Origin: Caldilineaceae bacterium
Lineage (GTDB): Bacteria > Chloroflexota > Anaerolineae > Caldilineales > Caldilineaceae
Assembly (NCBI GenBank): GCA_026708085.1
Contig: JAPOVP010000015.1
Span: forward strand, 1-64,000
Reading direction: 5' to 3'
Length of the DNA stretch: 64,000 bases
Shown one piece after another: positions 48,208 through 58,420 of the stretch. A model generated the notes under the pieces. That model worked only from the letters and a program-made list of their open reading frames with translations, did not search any database and was not told the origin of the DNA. Within the stretch, counting starts at the first letter, position 1, and each line of letters starts with the position of its first letter. The position numbers and the translations under genes were made by a program.

Positions 48208-49557
48208 ATGCAATTTCGACCATGGCAGAACCGTTTCAGCTTCACAGCGCTGATGGTCTTGGCGCTGGCCGCCCTGCTTCTCTCTGCCTGCGCCCCCATC
48301 GCACCGGCAGCTGATAGTGGCATGGAGATGGCCGACGACGACGGCCCGGTGACCATTACTTGGGCAATGTGGGGCAGCCCCGCAGAGGTCGCCACCCATC
48401 AGTCAGTGGCCGATGCCTTTATGGAAGAACAGGACGACATTGTCATCGAGATCCTGGCCGAGCCCTGGGGCGACTACTTCACCAAGATCAAGACCCTCTG
48501 GGCCAGCGGTGACTCGTCGGTCGTCCCCGACGTCCTCTTCCTCTCGCCCATCGTGAACTATGCTTCCGAGGGCGTGCTGGAAAACCTTGACCCCTGGATC
48601 GAGGCCAGCGGCTACGATGTCGACGACTACTGGCCTTCCCTGCTTGAGTACGCCATGTACGACGGCAGCGTATACGGCTTCCCGCGCGACATCGGCCTCG
48701 AAGTCCTTTACTACAACAAGGACATCTTTGACGAGGTCGGCGCCCCTTACCCCGATGACACCTGGACTTGGGACGATCTGGCGGCCATCTCCGAGCTGTT
48801 GACCGTTGTCGAGGACAGCGGCCGCGTCTCCCGCTACGCACTCGGCATGGAGGGCGGCAAGTGGATGATCTGGGTTATGCAGAAAGGCGGCATGGCCCTC
48901 GATAACATGCGCAACCCCTCGCGCTGCACAATGAACGAGCCCGGAGTCGTCGAAGCCGTTCAGTTCTTCAAGGACATGATCGACAACAACTATTTCATGC
49001 CTCCGGCCAATATGAGCCAGGCCGGTGGTGACGCCGCTGTCTTCCAGAGCGGCCAGGTGGCCATGATCATCCAGAACGCCAGCCGCGTCTCTGCCTTCAA
49101 CGCCGCCGGCATGAACTACGATGTCTCGGTCATTCCCATTCCCGCTGACGGCCACCGCGCCTCCGCCGCCGGCGGCGCCGCCTGGGTCATGAGCGCCCTC
49201 AGCGACAACAAGGATGAGGCCTGGACCTTCCTGAGCTGGCTCCAGAGCACCGACGGCGGGCAGCGCATCTATACCGCCTCCGGTGAAATCCTGCCGGCCC
49301 TGCAGTCCACCGCCAAGTCCGACGCCTTCCTTAACAGCGGGCAGCCCCCGACCAACCGCCAGGCTTTCATCACCGAAGGTGAGAATGCCCGCATGGGTCG
49401 CATCGGCTACTTTGTCGAATGGAGCCAGATTGGCGGATCGTTCATTAACCCGGGTCGCGATCAGATCCTGATCGGTGAAGTCGGCGTCGCCGATGGACTC
49501 AACTCCATCTGCGAGCAAGTGGACGCCTTCCTTGCCGAGAACGGATTCCCGAAATAA
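48208..49557 (+). CDS. Sugar ABC transporter substrate-binding lipoprotein (family 1)
   Basis: 449 residues from ATG 48208, preceded by GGGAGGAAACTA. Lipoprotein signal MVLALAALLLSAC. The mature part is a type-I extracellular solute-binding protein: VTITWAMWGSPAEVATHQSV, FTKIKTLWASGDSSVVPDVL, MYDGSVYGFPRDIGLEVLYY, NKDIFDEVGAPYPDDTWTWD, FQSGQVAMIIQNASRVSAF. First gene of a three-gene unit with two MalF/MalG-type permeases. Specificity is probably a mono- or oligosaccharide, but not predictable from sequence alone. Confidence 0.93.
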   Translation: MQFRPWQNRFSFTALMVLALAALLLSACAPIAPAADSGMEMADDDGPVTITWAMWGSPAEVATHQSVADAFMEEQDDIVIEILAEPWGDYFTKIKTLWASGDSSVVPDVLFLSPIVNYASEGVLENLDPWIEASGYDVDDYWPSLLEYAMYDGSVYGFPRDIGLEVLYYNKDIFDEVGAPYPDDTWTWDDLAAISELLTVVEDSGRVSRYALGMEGGKWMIWVMQKGGMALDNMRNPSRCTMNEPGVVEAVQFFKDMIDNNYFMPPANMSQAGGDAAVFQSGQVAMIIQNASRVSAFNAAGMNYDVSVIPIPADGHRASAAGGAAWVMSALSDNKDEAWTFLSWLQSTDGGQRIYTASGEILPALQSTAKSDAFLNSGQPPTNRQAFITEGENARMGRIGYFVEWSQIGGSFINPGRDQILIGEVGVADGLNSICEQVDAFLAENGFPK

Positions 49558-49636
49558 GCTCTATTGATCGGCAGTCCGCAGCCAGTAGCCGGTTACCAGA
49601 CCGGCTCCTGGCTGCCTGCCTTGTGCCAATGACGCC

Positions 49637-50590
49637 ATGACCGCGTCCACATCCTCCCATAGCTCTCTGCCGCGCTGGCGGCGCTACCAGCCGGACCAGC
49701 AGTGGGAAGCCTACCTGTTCCTGCTGCCCAGTTTCGCCGGGTTCCTGATCTTTGTGGCGATCCCTGTGGTCGCATCCCTGGCCCTCAGCCTTTTTGAGTG
49801 GTCTCTGCTCTCCCCGCCGGAATTCGTTGGCTTCAAGAACTACACCCAGCTCCTCTCCAGCGACCTGGTATTTCGCAAAGTCCTTGGCAACACCTTCTAC
49901 TTCATCGTCACCATCGTCCCCCTCCAGCTTGCCTTTGGCCTGCTGCTCGCGGTGGCGCTGAACCAGGGCTTGCGCGGGCTCGAAGTCTACCGCCTCATCT
50001 ATTTCATGCCCGTAGTGACGACGATCGTTGCCGCTGCCCTTGTCTTTCAGTGGTTCTTCAACCGCGATTTCGGCATTCTGGCCGCAGCCGTCTGGGAACT
50101 GGGGGCCGCGACAGGTCTCCCCGTCCGCCCGCCGGACTGGCTCAACGATCCGGATTGGGCCAAACCTGCCGTCGTGATCCTGACCCTGTGGAAAAACACC
50201 GGCTTCACCATGGTGATTTACCTCGCTGCTCTGCAGGGCGTTCCGACTGAGCTGTACGATGCCGCCAAAGTCGACGGCGCCAGCGCCTGGCAGCGCTTCC
50301 GCTCCGTAACCTTTCCCATGGTCAGTCCCACCACCTTCTTCCTTATGGTCATCCAGATGATCGGTGCCTTCCAGCTTTTCAGCGAGGCATTCGTGATGAC
50401 CCAGGGCGGGCCGGCCAATGCCACGCTCACCATCGTCTACTACATTTACCAGATGGCCTTCGAATTCCAACGCATGGGCAGAGGAGCCGCCGTCGCCTGG
50501 GTGCTCTTTATCTTCATCTTCATCTTTACCCTCGTGCAGACGCGCCTGCAACGACGCTGGGTGCACTATGAAGCAGGCGGGGAATCGTGA
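49637..50590 (+). CDS. Sugar ABC transporter permease, MalF/UgpA type
   Basis: 317 residues with six membrane segments. The ATPase-coupling EAA loop reads ELYDAAKVDGASAWQRFRSV followed by TFPMVSP. The N-terminal WEAYLFLLPSFAGFLIFVAI and FVMTQGGPANATLTIVYYI are typical of the family. It overlaps the next permease gene (GTGA), so the two are translationally coupled. Confidence 0.94.
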   Translation: MTASTSSHSSLPRWRRYQPDQQWEAYLFLLPSFAGFLIFVAIPVVASLALSLFEWSLLSPPEFVGFKNYTQLLSSDLVFRKVLGNTFYFIVTIVPLQLAFGLLLAVALNQGLRGLEVYRLIYFMPVVTTIVAAALVFQWFFNRDFGILAAAVWELGAATGLPVRPPDWLNDPDWAKPAVVILTLWKNTGFTMVIYLAALQGVPTELYDAAKVDGASAWQRFRSVTFPMVSPTTFFLMVIQMIGAFQLFSEAFVMTQGGPANATLTIVYYIYQMAFEFQRMGRGAAVAWVLFIFIFIFTLVQTRLQRRWVHYEAGGES

Positions 50591-51471
50591 CAACCACGAC
50601 CACAACGACTACGCCCGCGACGATACGCACGCAAGCCGCACCAGGCAGGACGCTTAATACGGGGCGCCTGCTCCTTCACGTTGCCCTGATCCTGGGCAGC
50701 GTCGCCATGCTGCTGCCCTTCGGCTGGATGCTCGCCACCTCGCTCAAGTCTCCCCCGCAAATCTTCACCTACCCCCCCTCCCTCGTTCCCAACCCCGTCG
50801 TCTGGCGCAACTACCTGGACACGGTGCAGGCCATGCCCTTCGGACGCTTCTACCTGAACAGCCTCTTCGTTGCCGTGAGCGTCACCACCCTCCAGATCCT
50901 GACCTCCTCACTGGCCGCCTTCGCCTTCGCCCGCCTGCGCTTCCGCGGCCGCGAATCCCTCTTCCTCGTCTACCTGGCCACGCTGATGATCCCGTTCCAC
51001 GTGACCATGATCCCCAACTTCATCCTTATCCGCTATCTGCGCTGGTTCGACACTTTTTACGCTCTTATCGTCCCCACCGCCTTCTCCGTCTTCGCCGTCT
51101 TTCTACTCCGTCAATACTTCCGCGGCATCCCCGTCGAGCTCGATGAGGCCGCGCGCATGGACGGCGCCTCCTCTTTCCGCATCTGGGCCCAGGTCATCAT
51201 GCCCCTGAGCGGGCCCGTCCTCGCCGCACTCACCATCTTCGTCTTCCTCGGCTCCTGGAACGACTTCCTCTGGCCGCTCGTCGTCTCCAACTCCCACGCC
51301 ACCCGCACCATTCCCGTCGGCCTGGCCACCTTCAGAGGCCAGTACAACACCGACTGGCACCTCCTCATGGCCGGCTCCGTCATCGCCCTGCTGCCCGTCC
51401 TCCTCGTCTACGTCTTCGCCCAAAAGCGCTTCGTCGAAGGCATCACACTCTCCGGCATGGGCGGCCGCTGA
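50587..51471 (+). CDS. Sugar ABC transporter permease, MalG/UgpE type
   Basis: 294 residues starting with GTG at the GTGA overlap. A threonine-rich leader precedes six membrane segments. EAA loop: ELDEAARMDGASSFRIWAQV followed by IMPLSGP. C-terminal AQKRFVEGITLSGMGG is the usual family ending. No cognate ATPase (MsmK/UgpC type) is in the window; such importers often share one encoded elsewhere. Confidence 0.94.
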   Translation: MTTTTTTTTPATIRTQAAPGRTLNTGRLLLHVALILGSVAMLLPFGWMLATSLKSPPQIFTYPPSLVPNPVVWRNYLDTVQAMPFGRFYLNSLFVAVSVTTLQILTSSLAAFAFARLRFRGRESLFLVYLATLMIPFHVTMIPNFILIRYLRWFDTFYALIVPTAFSVFAVFLLRQYFRGIPVELDEAARMDGASSFRIWAQVIMPLSGPVLAALTIFVFLGSWNDFLWPLVVSNSHATRTIPVGLATFRGQYNTDWHLLMAGSVIALLPVLLVYVFAQKRFVEGITLSGMGGR

Positions 51472-51579
51472 CGCCACGTTACCCGCAAGCTACCGCCAGC
51501 CCCTTCGCGTGCAGAACAGATTTGGAGTCGTTCAGACCGAAGGATTGCGCGGCCCGGTCTTTGCCTGCCGCCAATTCCG

Positions 51580-51604
51580 GTAGGGGCACCCCTTGTGGGT
51601 GCCC
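51580..51604. repeat. REP-like palindrome B
   Basis: GTAGGGGCACCC-CTTGT-GGGTGCCC: 8-bp stem, CTTGT loop, about 110 bases past the permease gene. Confidence 0.75.
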
Positions 51605-51740
51605 TTGCCTTCACACTGACTGTGGTCTGCCCTCTCATCCTTCGGGTGCAGTTCAAAACTGGTGTGTGTTCTCGTAAACCTTTGGCAGCGACTAAACCAT
51701 GGCCAGTCCGCGATCAACTCTGAGGCAGAGGAAGCGCCGT

Positions 51741-51778
51741 CACTGACCACTGACCACTAACCACTGACCACTGCAGTT
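51741..51778. repeat. Heptanucleotide array (locus 4)
   Basis: Five units of CACTGAC/CACTAAC type ending CTGCAGTT; it directly abuts copy 2 of the composite repeat, just as locus 2 abuts copy 1. Confidence 0.75.
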
Positions 51779-51967
51779 GGGCGGTCGGGCCTATTCGGCC
51801 CTCCCTTGTGCGGGGGCTCCGCCCCCGCAACGCCCCCTCTCCTACAACATGCCTCACCGAACCTGGTGTCAATATTCGTAACAAGTGCCCAGCCGAAAAA
51901 AGGTCTCCAAACCACGTCCCGCCAGTCACATCAGATCCCCGTAGGGGCAGGCCTTGTGACTGCAAAC
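51779..51967. repeat. Composite dispersed repeat, copy 2
   Basis: Same order of parts as copy 1 (23815-23996): two GC-rich hairpins, then ACCTGGTGTCAATATTCGTA, then the CCCCGTAGGGGCAGGCCTTG palindrome. The hairpin part is nearly identical; the middle has substitutions and small indels. Confidence 0.8.
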
Positions 51968-52044
51968 ACGCAATCCCAATCTGGTCGGCAATCCCGTCCT
52001 CCCTCCAATTTGCCACCGAACAAACATTCTGATTCAATATACGC

Positions 52045-52680
52045 ATGACACACCGTATCGGCGTGATAGCCAACTCCAATTCCCATATCGACTACGTCTG
52101 CCAGCTCTTCGGCCCCATGGACCAGGAACGGCGGCCCCCGCCCGACGCCTACGCCTTCGGTTCCTTCGTTGCCATCTCTCTGCCCCCCTTCCCTGCAACC
52201 TCTCCAGCCACCGAGCAAAACAACACGACCGGCGCGCCATGCCTGATCGGCGTCGTCTATAATTCAATGCTCGTCAATCCGAGCTTCACCAACCTGGGCC
52301 CCCGGCTCACCTCCCACTCTGAACAGGCAGTGTTCAGCCCCGATCTTATCGACGAGACCGCCATGCTGGTCGGTCTGCTGGCCCTGGGCTGGCATGACGA
52401 GACTGGCCTGCAGCAGGGGATCCCGCGGCCGTCCGCCGAGGTCGGCGCCACTGTTCGCTGTCTGACCGAAGAAGAGGTCCGGCAGTTCCACCGCGACCGG
52501 AACGGTCGCCCCGCTCTGCGTTACGCGGCTACGCTCCTCGCCCACAACAATCCCCTCGTCCCTGCCCTCCTTGTCCAGATCATCGACCACTTGGATGCCC
52601 TCTTCCCCGAGGAGAAGGCCATCCTCCAGGTCATGCGCAACAATGTCGCCTGGAAATCCATAGTGCAGCCCGCCGGATAA
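52045..52680 (+). CDS. HAS-barrel-like partner of the HerA ATPase
   Basis: 211 residues. The opening RIGVIANSNSHIDYVCQLFG, then YAFGSFVAI, then LIGVVYNS has the spacing of a HAS barrel, the N-terminal domain shared by HerA and archaeal/F1-type ATPases. The C-terminal 110 residues are helical (DETAMLVGLLALGWHDETGL) and unrecognised. Directly upstream of and co-directional with the HerA-like gene, so the product probably assembles with it. No nuclease motif visible, hence not a typical NurA. Confidence 0.65.
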   Translation: MTHRIGVIANSNSHIDYVCQLFGPMDQERRPPPDAYAFGSFVAISLPPFPATSPATEQNNTTGAPCLIGVVYNSMLVNPSFTNLGPRLTSHSEQAVFSPDLIDETAMLVGLLALGWHDETGLQQGIPRPSAEVGATVRCLTEEEVRQFHRDRNGRPALRYAATLLAHNNPLVPALLVQIIDHLDALFPEEKAILQVMRNNVAWKSIVQPAG

Positions 52681-52743
52681 GCCGCACCCGCAACGCTTGG
52701 CAGCTAATTCCAGACTTTCAGTTTTATCGTCAGGGAGTAGTGA

Positions 52744-54435
<1,692 letters not shown>

Positions 54436-54447
54436 ACCCGCCCCAGT

Positions 54448-55266
54448 CTAGCCGTCCTGCTTCAGCGGTCGCCCCCACAACAAGCTGCCGGCGTAACGAT
54501 GCGTGATCATACTGTCCCCACCATCCGCATGACGCGCCGCCATCTCGGCAAATAGCGCGTCGGCCTCAGCCGCCTCCCCCGGGTCCATCCGGTCCCGCGA
54601 AAAGCCGTTGCGCGCATGGATGCTCTCCACCCACTCGCTGATAGGCTGCCGCCATTCGATCATGTCGGTCTGCGCGCTGCCCATCAGTTGGAATTGCCCC
54701 CGCTCCTCCAACTCATCCAGAATCCCCGCCGCACTGTAAGGCGCAAACGCCTTGTTCATCGAATAGCGCGCCAGAACCGGACCCAGCTCCTCTCGCATCC
54801 ACGCCGGCCTCTCATGCTCCATTCCCACCGCCACGAACAGCCCATCCGCCGCCAGCAGCCGCGCAAAGCGCGGGAACGCAGTGTCCCACTCGAACCAGTG
54901 CAAACTCGCCCCCGCCGTGATCAGACAGTAGGGCGGGTCCACAGCCGCCGACTCGATTGGCCCTTCAATCCAGCGCAGCCCCGCATGATCTCCGCCCGGC
55001 AACCGCCTGCCCTCCCGGATTGCCGCCGCCGAAAAGTCCACCGCATCAACACGGTCCACCAGCGGAGCCAGCGGCCGCGCCACGAATCCGGTCCCGCAAC
55101 CCGCGTCCAGCACCGCCCGCGGCCTGCAACCCGCCGGCAACAGTTCCACCAGCAGTCCAAACGTGGCCGCCGGGTACTGTGGCCGGTACCGGTAAGCCTG
55201 CACCACGCTTTCATCCTGAAAGACACTCGAGTACTCGAAGCCAAACTGGCTGGGCTGCCCGCTCAT
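54448..55266 (-). CDS. Class I SAM-dependent methyltransferase
   Basis: 272 residues. Motif I VLDAGCGTGFVA, acidic residue VDAVDFSAAAIRE, motif near ITAGASLHWFEWDTAF; this arrangement resembles small-molecule methyltransferases of the UbiE/TAM type. Its ATG overlaps the stop of the upstream phosphoesterase gene (ATGA), so the two are co-translated. Substrate unknown. Confidence 0.9.
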   Translation of the reverse strand: MSGQPSQFGFEYSSVFQDESVVQAYRYRPQYPAATFGLLVELLPAGCRPRAVLDAGCGTGFVARPLAPLVDRVDAVDFSAAAIREGRRLPGGDHAGLRWIEGPIESAAVDPPYCLITAGASLHWFEWDTAFPRFARLLAADGLFVAVGMEHERPAWMREELGPVLARYSMNKAFAPYSAAGILDELEERGQFQLMGSAQTDMIEWRQPISEWVESIHARNGFSRDRMDPGEAAEADALFAEMAARHADGGDSMITHRYAGSLLWGRPLKQDG

Positions 55267-56057
55267 TTCAGGACCTCCGGTTCACCCCACGAACGCACAC
55301 GGTCCCCCCGCAGAAAGCTGCTGATAAACTCCGCCTGCGGATGCTGCACCGCCCACGCCTTCTCCTCCGCCAGCTTCCTGTCGTACTCAACCGCCCGGTG
55401 CTCCACCCGGTATCCGCTCTCGTCCGCCTCCATGATTGCGTATGTAGCCCGCAAACTGGGGATCATCGGGTTGCCCACGCTGCCCGGGTTGACCACGTGC
55501 ACGCCGTTCAGATGGAAATTCTGCGGCCAGTGCGTATGCCCTACACACACAAGGTCAGCGCCGCAGCCCTCCAGCCGCTCGCTCATCTCCGCGTCGCTGT
55601 ACCAGGGCACGAAACCGCTCCCGTCATCTCTCCCCGGCGACGCATGCACCAGCAGAACGCGGCTGCCGGACGGCAGCGTCAGCCTCTCCTCCAGCGGCAG
55701 ATCCAGCATAAATGGCACATGGCCCCCGGCAGCCATCGCCCCCGCCGTCCACGAGAACGACTCCAGAATCCCGATGCAGTCGCGCAGCAACGCAAGATCC
55801 GTCACCTCCTCCACCGGTGTCGCCAGGGGCCTCTCTCCCGTAGTCAAATACCGCTCCGAATTACCCCGCACAATTCGCGCGTTGTCCAGACCCAGAACCC
55901 GCTCCATCACCTCCAGCGGCTGCGCACCCGCCGCCGCCAGATCACCAAGTATCCAATACCCGTCAGCGGCTTCCTGGTCCTCAGACGCAATATCCGCAAG
56001 CACCGCGTCCAGCGCCACACAGTTGCCGTGAATGTCCGAAATTATCGCAATTCGCAT
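55263..56057 (-). CDS. Calcineurin-like metallophosphoesterase (YfcE/MJ0936-like)
   Basis: 264 residues from ATG 56057. Complete metal-binding set: IISDIHGNCVALDAVL, ILGDLAAAG, VRGNSERYL, VCVGHTHWPQNF and VVNPGSVGNP. The protein resembles the phosphodiesterase group with the GNC variant, acting on phosphodiesters or nucleotides with two divalent metals. Coupled by ATGA overlap to the methyltransferase gene. Confidence 0.92.
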   Translation of the reverse strand: MRIAIISDIHGNCVALDAVLADIASEDQEAADGYWILGDLAAAGAQPLEVMERVLGLDNARIVRGNSERYLTTGERPLATPVEEVTDLALLRDCIGILESFSWTAGAMAAGGHVPFMLDLPLEERLTLPSGSRVLLVHASPGRDDGSGFVPWYSDAEMSERLEGCGADLVCVGHTHWPQNFHLNGVHVVNPGSVGNPMIPSLRATYAIMEADESGYRVEHRAVEYDRKLAEEKAWAVQHPQAEFISSFLRGDRVRSWGEPEVLK

Positions 56058-56083
56058 GAATAAACTCGTCCCCAAAGCCCCCT

Positions 56084-56108
56084 GTAGGGGCACCCCTTGT
56101 GGGTGCCC
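56084..56108. repeat. REP-like palindrome C
   Basis: GTAGGGGCACCC-CTTGT-GGGTGCCC, identical to copy B, located in the divergent region between the phosphoesterase and threonine dehydratase genes. Confidence 0.75.
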
Positions 56109-56149
56109 TCGTGTGTGCCCACGCCCGCGGCTTCAAAATACGCCAATCC

Positions 56150-56187
56150 GTAGGGGCACCCCTTGTGGGCACCCCTCGTGTGTGCCC
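56150..56187. repeat. REP-like palindrome D, rearranged
   Basis: GTAGGGGCACCCCTTGTGGG followed by CACCCCTCGTGTGTGCCC. The right arm is altered compared with copy C 65 bases away; GTGTGTGCCC also occurs after copy C (56111-56120), suggesting a local duplication of about 65 bases. Confidence 0.6.
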
Positions 56188-56326
56188 TTGCTCACTGCAC
56201 ACAACACTGTCTCCCCGGCCTGCCGCTGCGAAGGAATATGTTAAAATAACGGGAAGACACACAGTTCTTCATTGTAGCACACCAACAGAGCACGAGCTCC
56301 TGAAACAGGCAAGGATCCAGCAACAG

Positions 56327-57388
56327 ATGGCTGCGTCGCCCAGTCGCCAGCAGATAGATGGCGCTTCCCATTTAAGGGGATCGGAAAATGGAGGGCGCCA
56401 TCCCACCGGCCTGTCCCCCTCCGTCGCCGACCTCCCCCGCCACATCCGGCTGGCCGCATCGCGCATCTGCCCCCACGTCGTCGAAACGCCGCTCGGCCTG
56501 TCCCCCGCCCTGTCCGAACGCACCGGCGCCCACGTCTTCCTCAAGCTGGAGAACCGCCAGCACACCGGCTCCTTCAAACTGCGCGGCGCAACCAACAAGC
56601 TCCTCAACCTATCAGCAGAGGACCGCGCACGCGGCATCGTCACCGCCTCCACCGGCAACCACGCCCTCGCCGTAGCCCGCGCCGCAGCCCAACTCGATAT
56701 CGCCGCCACTATCTACCTCCCGGAAGCAGCCTCTCCCCGCAAAGTAGAGAAGCTTGAAGCCTTCCCCGTAACGCTCTGCCGCGTCACCGGCGACGCACTC
56801 AACGCCGAGATCAGCGCCCGCCAAGCCGCCCTGCAACGCCACCAGCCCTTCATCTCCCCCTACAACGACCCGCACATCATCGCCGGCCAGGGCACCATCG
56901 CCGTTGAGCTGCTGCACCAGCAGCCGCAGCTGGACGCCGTCTTCGTCACCGTCGGCGGCGGCGGCCTGATGGGCGGCATCGCCATCCATATCAAAGCCAC
57001 CGGCAGCCAGATTCAGGCCGTCGGCTGCCAGCCCCAAAACTCCGCCGTCATGCTCGCCTCCGTGCGCGCCGGCCGCATCGTCGAAACCGAAAGCCTGCCC
57101 ACCCTCTCCGACGGCAGCGCCGGCGGCATCGAACCGCACGCCGTCACCTTCAGCCTTTGCCAGAACCATGTCGACCACTGGCTGACCGTCAGCGAGGACG
57201 AGATCGCAGCCGCCATGCGCCTCATCTACCACGAACTTGGCGAGTGCATCGAAGGCGCCGCCGGCGTAGCCGTAGCCAGCCTGCTGAAGACCGGCAGGCG
57301 TTTCGCCGGACAACGCCTCGCCGTCGTCATCTGCGGCGGCAATGTGGATTCAGATACCTGGCAACGGGTCTTGGAACAGAAAAACTAG
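56327..57388 (+). CDS. Threonine/serine dehydratase (PLP-dependent)
   Basis: 353 residues from ATG 56327; the frame is open further upstream but crosses the REP elements. PLP lysine in HTGSFKLRGATNK, phosphate loop TVGGGGLMGGIAI, ASTGNHALAVARAA and the C-terminal ICGGNVD. It deaminates threonine or serine to 2-ketobutyrate or pyruvate. No ACT regulatory domain follows, so this is the short, catabolic or racemase-like form rather than biosynthetic IlvA. It is 26 bases upstream of the LLM oxidoreductase gene. Confidence 0.9.
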   Translation: MAASPSRQQIDGASHLRGSENGGRHPTGLSPSVADLPRHIRLAASRICPHVVETPLGLSPALSERTGAHVFLKLENRQHTGSFKLRGATNKLLNLSAEDRARGIVTASTGNHALAVARAAAQLDIAATIYLPEAASPRKVEKLEAFPVTLCRVTGDALNAEISARQAALQRHQPFISPYNDPHIIAGQGTIAVELLHQQPQLDAVFVTVGGGGLMGGIAIHIKATGSQIQAVGCQPQNSAVMLASVRAGRIVETESLPTLSDGSAGGIEPHAVTFSLCQNHVDHWLTVSEDEIAAAMRLIYHELGECIEGAAGVAVASLLKTGRRFAGQRLAVVICGGNVDSDTWQRVLEQKN

Positions 57389-57413
57389 CGAGGATACTGC
57401 GAGGAAACATGCT

Positions 57414-58388
57414 ATGCCGAACCCTTTTCGACTCGGCTTTCTGAGCCATCTGCGCGGCCGCGCCGACGCCGAACAGGCTTACCGCGAAAACCTGGAGATC
57501 TTTGACGCCGCCGACCGGCTCGGCTTTGACGCGGTCTGGGTCGCCCAGCACCACTTCAAAGACCTGGGCGGCATGTTGCCCTCCCCCTTCCCCTTTCTCG
57601 CCGCGGTCGGCCAGCGCACAAAACGGCTGCGCCTCGGCACCTCCATCGTTGTGCTGCCCTTTGAACATCCGCTGCGCGTCGCCGAAGACGCCGCCGTCGT
57701 CGATACAATCAGCAACGGACGCCTGGAGCTGGGCGTCGGCAGCGGCAGCGACGCCGACGAATTCGAAGCCTTCGGTGTCGACATCGACAGCCGCCACCAG
57801 CGCACCACCGACGCCCTTATCACGCTCAAAAAAGCCCTCGCCGGCGAGACCCTCGGAGAGGACAATCAGCGCCTGCGCCCGCCCGCCCCCACCCTCGGCG
57901 ACCGCCTCTGGCTCAGCGCCCTCAGCATCCGCGGCGCCCAGTACGCCGCCCAAAACGACGCCGGTCTGCTCCTCAGCCGCTTCGTCGGCAGCGAAGAACA
58001 GGCAGCCGGCCAGGAGCAAGAGCCCGTAGCCGTCGCCTTCCGCGAGGCCTGGGGCGAGCGCCCCTTGCCGCCCCGCATCGGCCTCTCACGCGGCATCTAC
58101 CTCGGCAACGACCGCCTCGACGCCCTCCGCCAAATCGAGAAACACGCAATGGGAGGCATCCCGCCCAATCTTACCCCCGAAGCCTACTGCCAGCGCACGC
58201 ACATCGCCTACGGCGCGCCACAAGATGTCGCCGCCCGCCTGGCCGCCGACCGCGTCCTCCCCTACACCACCGACCTCATCCTCCAGTTCGACCCCATCCA
58301 CCCACCCCTCGAAAGAATCCTCGAAATGCTCGAACAGGTCGCCAAACAAGTTGCGCCAGCCCTAGGCTGGCACCCCACTGACCACTGA
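57414..58388 (+). CDS. LLM class flavin-dependent oxidoreductase
   Basis: 324 residues from ATG 57414 with GCGAGGAAAC upstream. Luciferase-like TIM barrel: EIFDAADRLGFDAVWVAQHH, RLRLGTSIVVLPFEHPLRVA, ISNGRLELGVGSGSD, and DRLWLSALSIRGAQYAAQND. It uses FMN or F420. The final residues, HPTDH then TGA, are encoded inside a heptanucleotide array, so the native end may have been slightly changed. Confidence 0.9.
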   Translation: MPNPFRLGFLSHLRGRADAEQAYRENLEIFDAADRLGFDAVWVAQHHFKDLGGMLPSPFPFLAAVGQRTKRLRLGTSIVVLPFEHPLRVAEDAAVVDTISNGRLELGVGSGSDADEFEAFGVDIDSRHQRTTDALITLKKALAGETLGEDNQRLRPPAPTLGDRLWLSALSIRGAQYAAQNDAGLLLSRFVGSEEQAAGQEQEPVAVAFREAWGERPLPPRIGLSRGIYLGNDRLDALRQIEKHAMGGIPPNLTPEAYCQRTHIAYGAPQDVAARLAADRVLPYTTDLILQFDPIHPPLERILEMLEQVAKQVAPALGWHPTDH

Positions 58389-58420
58389 CCACTGACCACT
58401 GACCACTGACTACTGCCGTT
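58376..58420. repeat. Heptanucleotide array (locus 5)
   Basis: Six units, mostly CACTGAC, ending TACTGCCGTT. It fills the gap between the convergent LLM and livF genes and contributes the stop codon of the former. Confidence 0.8.

Larger units (their letters stand above)
51472..52044. other. Repeat-filled intergenic region
   Basis: 573 bases between the sugar permease and the HerA unit, holding REP B, heptamer array 4 and composite repeat copy 2. No gene seen. Confidence 0.65.

Noticed and set aside
51779-51967. CRISPR array
   Set aside because: The repeats here are two distant copies of one composite element plus heptamers; there is no series of direct repeats with unique spacers.
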